DNA of 64,000 nucleotides from Dipteronia dyeriana (lineage: Eukaryota > Streptophyta > Magnoliopsida > Sapindales > Sapindaceae), in the NCBI GenBank assembly GCA_032871835.1, contig CM065299.1:84449652-84513651 (forward strand), written 5' to 3'. A program made the translations under genes and the position numbers. Below are positions 1 through 12,111 of this stretch, piece after piece. Every line of letters begins with the position of its first letter. The first letter of the stretch is position 1. A model generated the notes under the pieces. That model did not search any database and was not told the origin of the DNA. It saw nothing but the letters and a program-made list of their open reading frames with translations.

Positions 1-157
1 ATTTATTGTTGTTCCAAATTTGAGATATGTTATATATTGTATCAAATTTGGCACAGCTTTTGACTTTGTATTGGAGCATACTTTTCTTTTTTGTGCTAAA
101 TTATAGCATTGCCATAATGATTTAGCATTGCATTGGAGATGGTCATATAAGTTGTAA
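1..157. other. Left flank of the outer retrotransposon
   Basis: AT-rich sequence outside element A. I see no gene, repeat family or regulatory motif that I can name. Confidence 0.5.
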
Positions 158-162
158 GTCAG

Positions 163-1050
163 TGTAGTCGACTGGATCTACAATTAATTCTGATCGTTAA
201 GATGGGCACTGACAACCTGTAAAACAAAAGAAAAGAGCAATGGCGAACCACAAAAGGGGGTGTTCCCTTGGGGGGACTCTCCGACACTCAAGTCAGTATT
301 ATATTTAATAAGAGAAAAGGATCAGTTAAAGTAACAAACCGTGCTCCTCGATGATTAGAATCGAGTTGTGGGTCGATTTTATGGGATCGACTTTGGGTAT
401 TGACTACAGTCACGGATCGATTCCCTGGGGATTCATTGATTCGCTGTGGATTGAACGATGACTAGGTCGATATCAAATATCGAAGAGTTCAATAGATCGA
501 CACCTTATGGAGTTCTTTCACTCGACGTGGGTTGACCGTGAGTTAGGGTGATCACCTTTTGAGGACAATTGGGTCGACCTCAATTGGGAGGCAGATCCAC
601 TATTAATTTAGAGGTGTGAGCCGCAATAAATGTAAATAAATGAGTCTGATTAATTGGAGAGTTTTCACGTATATAGAGGAGAATTCCAAACCCATCCTTT
701 GAGGAGGAGTATAGCTTTTATAGTGAAATTTAAAAGTCTTCAAAATTCAGGCTCATTATGAGTGTGTGGATCATGGGCTTTTAATTACCCATTTTGATTC
801 ATTTGAATCGGGCAATGAAGGCTATGTCACAAGTTGGGATTTATGCAATGTATGACTTGATTGTAATTCAAGTAATTGTTGAACACGTGTTCAATAGTCA
901 AATATTATGATGGGTTGTGCCCGTATTTGGTTCGGTTAGTTGGACCATTTTGGACTCGGTAGAGTTGATTTTCATGTGTCCAAGACATGTTTTTAGCTTT
1001 TATTGAATTTTGGGCATGTTCACTGGCCCATACATATTTTGCCCACTACA
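163..1050 (-). repeat. 3' LTR of element A
   Basis: Aligns along its whole length with 36139-37012. On the plus strand it starts TGTAGTCGAC and ends GCCCACTACA, so on the element strand it has TG...CA termini. It is preceded by the duplication GTCAG. Confidence 0.85.
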
Positions 1051-1068
1051 GTTTGTCCCCACTCTTCA
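1051..1068 (-). promoter_or_regulatory. Polypurine tract of element A
   Basis: On the minus strand the sequence just before the 3' LTR reads GAAGAGTGGGGACAAAC, a purine-rich run at the place where plus-strand DNA synthesis is primed in LTR elements. It supports the minus orientation of A. Confidence 0.6.
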
Positions 1069-2139
1069 AGCTCGAAGTCTTCGAGTTGGAGAGTTGACAT
1101 GTCGATTTTAAAGTCGATCGTCTATATCAAGCTAGACTTAGGGCCCATTAGACCAATTTCAGACGTCGAGTGACATTTAGTCGACATAATTTTGGTGGTT
1201 TATGAGTCTTGACTGCAAGGTGGTTAACTAGTGTTAAGCAATTTATTTACTTATTATTTCCACTTTTGAGGTTTGGTCGATAGCAGGTATCGAGCGATGC
1301 AATGATCATATACTCGAGTAATGCATTGCTAGTGATGTACAATTTGGCTCCTCTTTAAGTGCAAGAACCTAGTTCCACAGGCTTTGGAATTTTTCTAGGG
1401 CTAACGTGGCATGATTTTCAGATGTGTGCTTTTATCAACGCTTTAGAATTTGAATTGGTGCCTTTTGGGTTCCAGAGGTAATAAGAGCTGAGGTCAGTTG
1501 AGAAGATGTGCCCTCTTGCATTTCAACACGTGTTTCCTAGAGAAACGGCGCACCCTATCCTATTGTGACATATAGTCCATCAAAGTTCAATATATTTTGA
1601 AACCTTCATCACTCTTTCCACTTCAGTTGAAACTTTTCACCAGGTCTCTTTGTGTTCTTCTGTATTGGAATCCGTCTCATACACCTTTTTCGACTTTTTT
1701 GAACATTTTTCGATGAGCTTTTAGGTGATTATACATATTTCTGGTAAGATTCTTGTTCTTTTCCCCCTTATCGTTGTTCTTTGAGTGAACTTTTTTTTTG
1801 TTTTCTTCAAGCTCTTGAAAGCTTCACATAATCTTTGTTTTGGTTCTTGAGTGGATTCAAAATTCTTCTTGTTTTTGATCCATTTAGATGTGAATTTCGT
1901 TTGATAAACCTGTTTGTGTAATCTATTGAGATTTATTTTCAAAGTAGGAAATAGAGCCTTAACTTTTGTAACGATGTCAACCTAGGGTTTAGGTTCTCTT
2001 TGACTGACATGCTTCGGTTAGCTCGATCCCCTCGATCTTTAGAGAAATTATGGTTGATAAGACTTTAGATGGTTGCGGTTGCCCCATTTGAGATAGCTCG
2101 ATTTCATTCGATTTTTCTTGTTCGACAGCGTTTGGAGTT
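1069..2139. other. Non-coding 3' region of element A
   Basis: Lies between the 3' LTR and the start of the antisense ORF. No convincing ORF. By position it would be leader or promoter sequence for the antisense gene; no such signal is identified. Confidence 0.4.
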
Positions 2140-4145
2140 ATGTCGAGTCAAAACGAAGACTCGTTAAACGTATCGTTGGTGAGGCTGATTGTTGACTATT
2201 AGGGCGACCCTAACAAGATCAACCTCGAATCATCGGATTTGACATCTGACTCGGGGAATCATGATAGGGTGACCGTTGCTAGGCCCCATACTGATTTGAG
2301 TGTGGTCGAAGTTGGAGTTAGTCTGGCAAAGTATATGGTGGTAGGCCATTTGGCAACCCCTAGTGAGCTGAATGTGAAACCGCCATTGACCTCTAAAAAT
2401 GAAACGGAGTGGTTTTTATCAGAGAATCCTGCTTTGAAGTCGTCGTATCAGAATGTCAAAAATTTAGAGTTCGAACTAGGAATTCATGATTCGATCAAAC
2501 TACAGGCAGCGACCCCGTTTGAACATGTTGATTGGTCGATCCAGGGTTGAACATGTTTTTACTGTTTGCCCTTCAAAAAAGGTCTTAGGCTCCTTATTCC
2601 ACCACTGGCTCGTCAGTTGTTAAACTTCTTCGAGATCTCTCCAAGCCAGTTGATGCTAAAAGGATTGAGGATTCTTTTATCACTAACGGTTTTGATAAAA
2701 AGACAAAAGTTGGATTTCTTTTTTAAGAACTTGATGTATACATACCACCAGAAGGAGCACGACACCAATTGTAGGAGGTATTTGATCGTAGCTTGACATC
2801 ATTGAGGTCATCTGATCTCTGAGATTACGACTAAAGACCCAACCGGTAACCGAAGTTCTTTTTTGCACATGAGGACTAGGTTGAAAGGGTCAAATCGACT
2901 TAGAATAACACTAATGGGTGTTTGACTCCATCTTGTGAGCACAACATTGTACAATAATTTTACCTTTTAACTTTTTGTCTTTTCAATGGGTCCTGACGGG
3001 AAAATGAAGTTGATCAAAGGTGTGGATGACTTAAAGAGAACTCAAAAGATCCTCTTAATCGAACCAAATGAGAGAAGTTGGAAGAAATTATTGTAAGAGT
3101 ACAGTCTAAGGAATAGCTCGTTGTGGAATTAAACAACTTTTGATCGATCGGGTAACTGTTATCCTCATGTTGAAGATTTGGTTAAGTATGTTGGATAAAG
3201 CACGGGTTTGAGATCTTGTGTAGAACTCAATTTCTCGAGCCTGTTACTAACGTTGAGCGAGCTTTCATAGCAGCAACGATGTCAAACTTAAAACTCTTAT
3301 CTTCTGAAGAGGTGTTGAAAAGGTAAATGGACAGAATATATAAGAAAAAGGGGAAAAGAGCTGCGAATGTACCTTCCCTTCAAGTCAAACAAACTGAGTT
3401 TATCGAGCCTGTTTAGCCAATTGCCCCAGCTGTTGAAAAGTCGAGGAAGCGTCATCGTCCCGACGACGCGTTCAGACGAGGGTGTTATGGTTAGATTCTT
3501 ACCTAATGTTTTTGCCTACTCCGATCCTGTGTCATTACTGAAGCAAGCCGATCAACTCTTGTTCCCTAAAGACAAAGCTCGACTAATCAAGATGGGAGCC
3601 CCTTGAGTTGTCGACTGGAGATTAGTTGGCGCTTTTCAGGTTTTGTATATGTTTAAGTAGTTTCAACTCTAAATTCGGACAGGTATTAAATTTTCCTCTC
3701 TTTGCAGGCCTTTCAATCCTAGCTCTTCCTGAGGAAAGATATCAAAACTCTTTCCAAGATGGTTAATTCCCTATCCTCATCGAACTCGAAGATGAAAAAT
3801 AAAGTCTAGGAGGCCAGATCTCCCATGGCTTAAGAAAAAATGGTGTCGAAGGAAGTGTCCGACAAGCTTGCAGGGCTCGAGGAAGAGGTTGCCCGACTGA
3901 AAATCTCTCTTAAATTAAGTGAAGATAAGCTTTCCAAGATTGACGAGAGACTTATGAATGTGTTGGAATGGCTTGATAAGGCTGCTGATGAGGATGTTAT
4001 CCAAACTAAGGGTGAGCTTACGCATCAATATATGCTAGGTCTTACCAATTTCTATAACCTTGACAAGGACATCAAAGTATGGGAGCAATGGAATGAGTTG
4101 AAGGCCCTTGATGAGGATGACAATGAGGAGGTTAAAGAAGATTAG
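2140..4145 (+). pseudogene. Antisense ORF of element A (decayed)
   Basis: It runs opposite to gag-pol of element A, in the same position (between pol and the 3' LTR) as the antisense genes of B and C. The likely start is ATG 2140 (MSSQNEDSLN...). A stop falls after 20 codons, then the same frame reopens (2239-2550). Further pieces lie at 2566-2796 and 3367-3606. The last piece, 3840-4145, is a charged heptad-like stretch (about 100 residues rich in E, K, L and D) that looks like a coiled coil, matching the coiled-coil C-terminal region of the B and C antisense proteins. I do not recognise the Transposase_28 block here, so relationship to the B/C gene rests on position and architecture. Function unknown. 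Several stops and frameshifts make it a pseudogene. Confidence 0.5.
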
Positions 4146-4545
4146 CCACCATGTTGGAGAATGAGGCAAATAGGAATAATGCTAGAGATGACTTGGAAGA
4201 TGCTCGTCAAAATCAAGATTAAGATTGTTGAACTATTTTTTATATGATTAATTTTTGATCGAAGGGGTGGATGATATATTTCCCCTTTTGAAAGTTGTAA
4301 TATGTGAATGCTTTAATTTTTTTATTTTTGATTTCTATGATTTCTCTTTGAATTATGATGATAGAACATTATCCCTGTATGCTTTTGATTTAAATTGATG
4401 GAGTAGATCGAGCAAAACTTTCAGTTGAATCATTGAATGATCAAATGGTTAATCGATTGGCATGAGATTTTATTACATACGAATAACGTTTACAATGATC
4501 GTGACTCAATATCAAGCAGTTTAACAAAAAACTGGAATTAGCACC

Positions 4546-5419
4546 TGTCGTATGTGAATTTTACCAAGCATACATGTCATTGACAGGAAGGAGAAAATAG
4601 CCAGGTGGACGCCCAAATGGGCACTTAGGAAATATCCTACGAGGCATCATTAAAGAGAAGAAAGCCCGAGTAAGCATATATAGAATGAAACCTACTCGGG
4701 ATCAGTTAACAGCACTCGGGACTGGTTAAACAACGCTTCCACTCGGGCTCAAACGGCGCTACTCAGGACCATCAAGTATTACTCTTACTCGGGAATAAAT
4801 ATGACTCAAGTAAGAACTTGGTGCTTATTTCACACGGATTAAGTCATTAAATACGCGAAGATATCCATCAGGAAGGAATCCCAAATAAAATGGAACATTA
4901 AGTTAGAAGAGTCCCCAATCAGGAAATAACTTGATTTCTTTACGAAGACTACATTCTTATAAGGAAATGAGTCCAAATTGAACAACACTACTAGAATCCA
5001 TCTCAATTTCCATAAGAGACTCCGAAACAGGAAAGAAGACAAATCAACCTCAAGCAAGTAACCGAATCACAATTAAATACAAAGATCTTGTATTACTTGT
5101 ACAGAGCAGATTAGGGTTTTATAAACATATAAATAGACCCATAATCTGGCTTCAAAAGATATAGGCAATATAGCATACAACAATCATAGCAAATATAGAG
5201 AGAGAAAAAAGAGATTGAGAGCTTGTAACATCATATTTTCATAGTGGATTTTGGCTTGGTTGATCCTTCAACCACCCGTGGACGTTTCTCCGGTCATCAG
5301 AGTTTTACCACGTAAAACTTGTCTTCGTTACCGTCTCTGAATCTCTTTCTCTTTGAATCAATAGCCGAAATCCAATCCTTGTTGGCTTTTCTGACATAAT
5401 CCAGAAATTGACGTCAACA
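4546..5419 (+). repeat. 5' LTR of element B
   Basis: Begins TGTCGTATGTG and ends GACGTCAACA; near-identical to 15563-16434. Contains many copies of the short motif CTCGGG. Confidence 0.9.
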
Positions 5420-5439
5420 ATTGGCGCTAGAAAGAGGGG
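5420..5439 (+). promoter_or_regulatory. Primer-binding site of element B
   Basis: ATTGGCGCTAGAAAGAGGGG follows the LTR directly. The TGGCGC start is the form expected for a tRNA 3'-end complement (TGG...). Element C has almost the same sequence at the same place. I do not assign the tRNA species. Confidence 0.7.
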
Positions 5440-5465
5440 TTGAACCTCCGAACTTGTTAAAAGCA

Positions 5466-7757
5466 ATGGCAGGAAGTAGAAGCAGTTCAGGGAATGGCCA
5501 AAAATCACCAGGCGATTTCCATGTTGGCAACACGTCACAAGATCCTGCAGCAAACACAGAAAACCAGCCTGCACACCTGGCAGGGATCCAGCAAGTTCCT
5601 CCAACCAACAGAGATCTTACGCTGCGTTTCCAAGAGGCCTTACAGCAATTGGTGGCAGACGCAGCGAGGTAAGGGATTGATTTACTGGCTGCAGGAGCCC
5701 CTACTCCCAATTCTCCACCCGTAAGGCTCCGTTCGGTGGTGGTTGGGCCAGGAATAACTATGCCAGAAACCAGAAGGAACTCTTCCCCAATCAAACCGGC
5801 TGGACAGGAAACACTTGAAGAGGAACAACATCACCAGAGGCTGGACCACAATCAAATAGTACGCACTAGACACCGTAAATATGACCGGCACAGGGATCGG
5901 TTGTCATCAGAAGATAGTGATCGACCTCATCGAAAACGTCATTACGGAGTCATGCGAGAATCTCGGCATCAAAGTGAAAAGCCAGAAAGAATGACAGTTA
6001 CCCAACGGTTCAGCCGTCGAGGAAGCCCAGTGGGGGATAGAGATGTCATGATCCAGAGCCTAACTCAAGAAATCGAGAACAATAGGAGTCAGATGGATGC
6101 CTTGGTCAGACGTTATGGCTATAACGATTTATCTGATGACGACTCAAATAACCCATTTACCAAGGAAATCTTGTGGACCCCTTTCCCAGAAAGGTTCAGG
6201 ATGCCGCAAGTGGAGCAGTTTAAGAAAGACACGGACCCGAAAAAGCATATGGGACTCTACAAAAGCGCCATGGCCCAGTATGCCCACAGCAATCCTTTAT
6301 TATGTCTCAATTTCCCAAAAACTCTAAGAGACATGGGGTCGAGGTGGTTCGGAAGGTTACCTTCAACAAGCATTAAGAGTTTCAGTGAACTAAGCAGGAG
6401 CTTCTCAAGGCAATTCCTGAGTAACGTTCACGGGAAAAAGTCAAGTACTCACCTTGCTCAAATAAAACAAGAGAAAGATGAGTCACTGAAGAAATATCTA
6501 CGGAGATTCGGCTAAGGGGTATCAGAGATTGGCAGTGCAAACGATGAAGCCATAATCGTTGCATTCATCAATAACTTGCAGAATAAACGGCTATCCTTTG
6601 ATTTAAGAAGAGCACGGCTGACTAGGTATACTGACATGGTGGATATGGCAGGAGGATACACACTGGCTGAAGAAGAAGAATTAGCTACAGGAGGAAGCTA
6701 TATGCACGGGGGAAAGCTTGAACAGAAGGATGTTGAATCCAAGAGGCAGAATCAAAAAGTAAAGCTAAAAGGGAACGAGAAGGAGAAAAACAAGGATGAG
6801 GGTAATGGGTTCAACATCGAGCTGTCCACAGAGAAATACCGAGGCAGATATACCAATTACACCCCTCTTCGAAAAAAACAAGAAGATATTTTAGCCATCT
6901 TGGAAGAGAAGAATATGGTGCAAGAGCCGCGGCGACAATCACAGTTCGCCCGAAGAGATACAACCAAGTATTGCAGGTTTCACAAGGAAACCGGGCATGA
7001 GACTTCAAAGTGTTTCCAGCCCAGAGATTACATAGAGACTCTTATTCGGGAAGGGCACCTGCGGGATGTAATCTTGAAAAAAGATGAGAGATCAGAAACT
7101 AAGAAAGAAGTCAAGGTTGATCACAACCTTGGTCAAAATCAAAGAACCAGCCCCGAAGCCAACCAAGTAATACATACAATTTTCGGAGGACCCTCTACTG
7201 GGAGAAGCAATCGAGAACGAACTCAGGAAATCAGAGAAGCAATAGAAGCAAGGAATAACTTTGACGTAAACTCGGTTAAGCCAGACTCGAAAAGGGTAAA
7301 GGAAGGATGGGACCCAATAGTCTTTACAGAGGCAGATTCCCATGGCATCGATGTTCGACCTAATGACACTTTGGTTATAAGTGCCCGGATTGGCCATAGG
7401 GAAGTCCGGAGAATTTTAATAGATAATGGGAGTTCAGCAGACATCCAAAGCATGTCCATGTACGACCAGCTAAGACTAGACCGAAAAAATTTACAGTCTT
7501 TCCATACTCCATTAAGAGGGTTTGAAGGGATAGAGGTCAGGGCACTCGGGACGGTAAAATTACCCGTAAAGATCGGAACGGCACCATGCCAGAGGACTAT
7601 CATGCTCTACTTCGTGGTAGTTGACTTGGATAATTGGCCTTATAATGCATTATTGGGCCAGCCATTCCTGAATAAAACAAGGGCCGTGACGGCCACTTAT
7701 GCATTAATGATCAAGTTCCCAACAGAACAAGGGGTGGGGATAGTCAAGGGATCCTAA
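5466..7757 (+). pseudogene. gag-protease of element B, with in-frame stops
   Basis: One reading frame from ATG 5466 (MAGSRSSSG) to 7757, interrupted by TAA at 5670 and TAA at 6513. At the second site element C has a glutamine codon, so CAA to TAA is the likely change. The N-terminal ~200 residues are polar and Arg-rich. The capsid-like Retrotrans_gag region lies at about 6150-6520. A CxxHx4Hx4C zinc knuckle (YCRFHKETGHETSKC) sits at 6969-7013. The aspartic protease motif LIDNGSSADI is near 7414-7446. Gag would package the RNA and the protease would cut the polyprotein. The same frame continues into pol after further stops at about 7755-7770. The close homologue is 29050-31322 in element C. 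Confidence 0.8.
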
Positions 7758-7814
7758 AAGATGGCCTGAAGAGCAAACCTGTCAGTATACAGAGACAAGT
7801 ATGATGCTGAACAA

Positions 7815-9334
7815 GTGTGCACTATAATGCAGCCAAATCAATGTAAAGAATCCTTGTCATTCGAACTGGATCCAAGGGAGGGCTCGAATGAATACAAAAC
7901 AGAATTGGTTGAAGTAGTACTTGAAGAAGACGAACCGGATAAGAAAATCAAGATCACGGCTAACTTGGATGGAAAAGTCAATCCAGACTTAACCAATCTG
8001 CTTAGAGAGCACAAAGATGTATTCGCTTGGAGTCACGAAGATATGATCGGAATAGATGCCCGAGTAATATCCCACTACCTCGCAGTTAGCCCGAATGCAA
8101 AATCGGTAATACAAAAGAGAAGATCGTTCAATCCTGAAAGAAGTCAAGCAATCAAACAAGAGGTGGAAAAGCTACTGGCAACTGGATCAATCAGAGAAGT
8201 CAGCTACCCTCAGCGGGTCGCCAACGTAGTCCTCGTCCAAAAGAAAAATGGACAATGGAGGATGTGCATAGATTTCACGGATCTAAAAAAGGCATGTCCA
8301 AAGGATAGCTTCCCACTTCCAAGGATAGACCAGCTGGTGGATGCCACAACAGGTCACGAATTGCTCAGCTTCATGGACGCTTACTCAGGATACAATCAGA
8401 TCCAGATGAACAAAGCTGATGAAGAAAAAACAGCATTCACAACGGATCAGGGTTTATATTGCTACACAGAAATGCCCTTCGGTTTAAAAAATGTAGGTGC
8501 TACGTATCAAAGGTTGGTCAACAAAATCTTCACTCGGCAAATAGGAAGGAACATGGAAGTGTACATTGATGACATGTTGACTAAAAGCGTCATGGCAGAT
8601 GAGCATGCCCGGGACCTCCGAGAGACATTTGATGTTCTGAGAAGATACTAGATGAAATTAAACCCGAACAAATGTTTATTCGGAGTCCATTCGGGGAGAT
8701 TCTTGGGTTTTCAAGTCAACCAAAGAGGAATCGAAGTTAATCCCGAGAAGATCCAGGCTTTGCAAGAAATGACCTCACCTAAACAAGGTGTTTAGCCTCC
8801 TTAAGAAGATTCATCTCAATGGCTACAGACAGGTGCGCACCCTTCTTCAAGATAATCAAAAAAGGGAAAGGACTAGAGAGGAATAAAGAGTGCGAACAGG
8901 CATTCTTAAAAATAAAAGAGTACTTGGGACAGGCTCCCGTTCTCCCAAAACCGTAAAAAGGGGAAATACTTCAGCTGTATCTGTCAATAACCGAGCTGGC
9001 AGCAAATTCAGTCTTAGTCAGAACAGAAGATGGAGTGCAGAAACCAGTGTATTATACCAGCAAGGCACTTGTACCCGCTGAGACCAGGTACTCACAGGCA
9101 GAGAAGATGGCCTTAGCATTGGTTTCAGCAGCAAAAAAGCTGAGACCATGTTTTCAGGCTCATACAATCCAGGTTCTCACCAATTGCCCATTAAGACAAA
9201 TTTTACAAAAACCAGAAATATCAGGAAGACTTACCAAATGGGCAATCGAGTTAAGTGAATTCGATATTCATTATATCCTTAAAACCTCCTTTAAAGGACA
9301 AGCTGTGGCAGACTTCATAGCCGAGTTCACATAA
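7815..9334 (+). pseudogene. Reverse transcriptase of element B (frameshifted)
   Basis: RVT_1 type reverse transcriptase. It has the segment WRMCIDFTDLKKACPKDSFPLP, the FMDAYSGYNQI block and the active-site motif YIDD (about 8560-8574). A stop codon at 8649 interrupts the frame. Around 8785-8800 bases are missing compared with element C, shifting the frame, and the connection and RNase H-like part (SPLRQILQKP-type region, PLRQILQKPEISGRLTKWAIEL) resumes in another frame at 9035-9334. The catalytic aspartates are still present, but no full-length protein can be made. It would have copied the element RNA into DNA in cytoplasmic particles. Confidence 0.85.
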
Positions 9335-9860
9335 CCAAACCTGGAAGCAAAAAGACTCTTGGATAAGAGTTTCCCATGGAAACTGTATGTTGATGGCTCT
9401 TCAAATACTCATGGCAGCGGGGCAGGGATCGTAGTTCGCACCCCAGAAGGAGATGATGTTGAATGTGCCATGAGATTTGATTTTAAAGCAACCAATAATC
9501 AAGCCAAGTACGAGGCATTGTTAGCTGGAATCAGAGTCTGCATAGCTCTCTGGGCAGATGAAGTTGAGATATTCAGCGATTCACAGGTAGTTTTCAACCA
9601 GATTATGGACGAGTACCAGGCCAAAGATGAAGATATGATAGCCTACCGTGACATCGCGAAACAGCTCCTCCAAAAATTTAAAGAATACAAGATCGCTTAG
9701 ATCATCAGGGAAGAAAATGAAAAGGCTGACGCATTGTCTAAATTAGCGTCAGCAACAACCTCAATCAGACCAAAGACCATTCCAGTTGCACACCTCCTTA
9801 AACCGAGTACAGCTGAACCTAAGCATTTGGAAATTTCAGACATCCGAACACCGTAAGACG
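9335..9860 (+). pseudogene. RNase H of element B
   Basis: RNase H fold of the Ty3/gypsy polyprotein. The acidic residues are visible: D in LYVDGSSNTHGSG, E in KATNNQAKYEALLAG, D in EIFSDSQVV. The downstream part EKADALSKLAS also fits the domain. Stops at 9698 (TAG) and 9854 (TAA) break the frame. The enzyme would remove RNA from the RNA-DNA hybrid. The same region in element C (26795-27418) is open through most of its length. Confidence 0.8.
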
Positions 9861-9865
9861 GTTGG

Positions 9866-11101
9866 ATGGTCCAGCTGAGAAGGTTCCTGGAAGAAGGCGT
9901 GCTTCCGGAAGATCCGGTATTAGCAAAGCGCATCAGGTATCCATCGGCTAGGTATACCATGATCGGAGGAGAATTATACAGAAGGGGGTTTTCCCGAGCT
10001 CTCCAGAGATGTGTACCAGAAGAAGATACACATCGAATACTTCAAGAGATACACGGAGGAGTTTGCGGGAACTACACTGGGGGTAGAAGTCTGGCGCATA
10101 AGGTACTCAGGCAAGGCTATTACTGGCCAACGCTTTTCTCAGACGCACAGTAATGGTCGAAAAGTTGCAATACCTGTCAAAGGATTGCTAACGATATTCG
10201 ACAACCCCCAGAAAAGCTCATAAACCTCATCGCCCCATAGCCATTCGCCATGTGGGGCCTAGACCTGATCGGCCCAATGCCAGTTGGGACAGGGGGTGGA
10301 GCAAAGCACGCCATAGTCGCTGTCGATTATTTCACAAAATGGGCAGAAGCTGAAGCACTGGTGCATATCACAGAAGCTAAAACCACAAATTTTGTAAAGA
10401 AAAACATACTTCATAGGTTTGGAGTTCCGGACACTATAATCACTAACAATGGCACCCAGTTTGATAACCTGAAGTTCAGACAGTTGTGCGAGAAGTACCA
10501 GATTGCTAATTACTATGCCACACCAGCCCACCCTCAAACAAATGGGCAGGTAGAAGCAGTAAATAAAATTATCAAGCACACCATAAAAGTAAAGCTGGAT
10601 GTCAAATAAGGAAGCTGGGTTGAAAAGCTTCCCGAAGTATTATGGGCATACCGGACCACAGCGAGGACTTCAACAGGAGAGCCTCCGTACACTTTAGCAT
10701 TTGGAACAAAAGTTGTTATCCCTATAGAAACATCGTATGCGTCACCACGGGTCAGGCTACACGATGAAGAACAGAATGTTGATATGCTATTACAAAGTTT
10801 GGACGAGCTAGAAGAAAAAAGGGAAAAGTCCTGAATAAGAAATACAACATATCAACAAAGAGTGGCTCGCCACTACAACTCTCGTGTTCGGCTCAGGAAA
10901 TTCCAGCTAGGAGACCTGGTGCTCAGGAAGGTGTCATTGAACACAAAAAATAAAGCCGCATGATCCCTGACTGATAAATGGGAAGGTCCATACAAGATCG
11001 AGGGGATAGCTGGCCATGGAGCTTATTGGATTGCTCGACCCAATGGAGGGGTTTTACCCCGACCATGCAATGCCCAATATCTGAAGATTTTCTATCCTTA
11101 A
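9866..11101 (+). pseudogene. Integrase of element B, active-site residues altered
   Basis: Order: H2C2 zinc-binding part (about 9990-10190, ending CNTCQ), catalytic core (10250-10609, starting MWGLDLIGPMP), then a C-terminal part rich in basic residues to the stop at 11099-11101 (LKIFYP end, as in C). Stops occur at 10151, about 10238, 10607, about 10833 and about 10962. Two substitutions hit key positions: the second zinc His is Tyr (TAC, 10073-10075), and the second catalytic Asp of the DDE triad is Asn (AAC, 10445-10447; TNNGTQF instead of the usual TDNGTQF). The third acidic residue (E in NGQVEAVNK) remains. The enzyme would insert the cDNA into the genome. Confidence 0.85.
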
Positions 11102-11689
11102 AATTACATATATATGTTCTTTTTTCTAGTCAGGACAATATTAGTCAAGATAAATAATAAACTGTAATTTGAATCTTTAATGATTTTTACAGTAATAAAT
11201 AAAACTTCTCGGAATTTCCGAAAGAAAAGCATCTAGCTCGGGATTTCCAAAATAAAGCATATGATAAAAAGAACATATGGAAGAAGAGCATGATAATAAC
11301 AACATGCAAATAGAATTCTCGGGACCATCAAATCCCGAATGGGCGGAGAAGCTCGAAGGAGCATGCCAGCCGAGTAGGGTCAAAATGACCTTCTTAAAAA
11401 GGCAAACCCGATGCACCAGACTCTGGAAAAATGCTCGGGACGCTATCGGGAGAAATTCCCGTGAAATGTGTAGCTGTGTTGAAGCAATTTTTTTTTTAAA
11501 AAAAAGAGCTCAACGATTCGGCAAACCCTTGCGCATAAAAACTGGGGAGACGTCCTTGGTATTGCGTAAGGACTCGAACGTATGATCATGACGAGTCTTG
11601 ATGTAATGTTCGGGTAGCAACCGGGTATGAAACACAAGTGTAAACTTGCCTGTTTCAAGATGACTCGGTTAATAATAAAGAGACAATTT
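11102..11689. other. Post-pol spacer of element B
   Basis: Sequence after the integrase stop with CTCGGGA-rich motifs and a poly-T/poly-A patch at about 11489-11505. The short open frame 11277-11585 has no recognisable domain. I treat it as non-coding. Confidence 0.4.
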
Positions 11690-11955
11690 AATAAGATACT
11701 TGGCAATTGAAGTCATTTGGGTAACAACCGGTTTAATAAGATACTCGGTTAAGTTACCCGAATATCGAATAAGCCAGTTTAATAAGATACTTGGCAATTG
11801 AAGTCATTCGGGTAACAACCGGTTTAATAAGATACTCGGTTAAGTTACCCGAACATCAAAGAAGCCAGTTTAATAAGATACTTGGCAATTGAAGTCATTC
11901 GGGTAAAAACCGGTTTAATAAGATACTCGGTTAAGTTACCCGAACATCAGCCAAT
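11690..11955 (+). repeat. 91-bp tandem repeat in the 3' region of element B
   Basis: The word TGGCAATTGAAGTCATT recurs at 11701, 11792 and 11883, a period of 91 bp, with about 2.8 copies. Each unit also has GATACTCGGTTAAGTTACCC. A related array of 85-86 bp lies at the corresponding place in element C. Confidence 0.9.
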
Positions 11956-12111
11956 TTAATACAGCACTCAGCAACAATCAGCAATAAACAGATCAAGACC
12001 ATTCAATTCAAAATAAAATAGAATTGTATTGCTCCTAAAAGAATGGTTACAGTTCAAAGAATGGTTCTGTACAAGTAAAAAATAATCAGAATTTTCTACA
12101 ATTCTACAAAA

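Noticed and set aside
1721..1942. 73-codon minus-strand ORF
   Set aside because: Low-complexity Lys/Thr-rich translation of AT-rich sequence inside element A; no family features.
11277..11585. 102-codon ORF after the integrase of B
   Set aside because: No domain, not conserved as an open frame in element C, and lies in the repeat-rich spacer.
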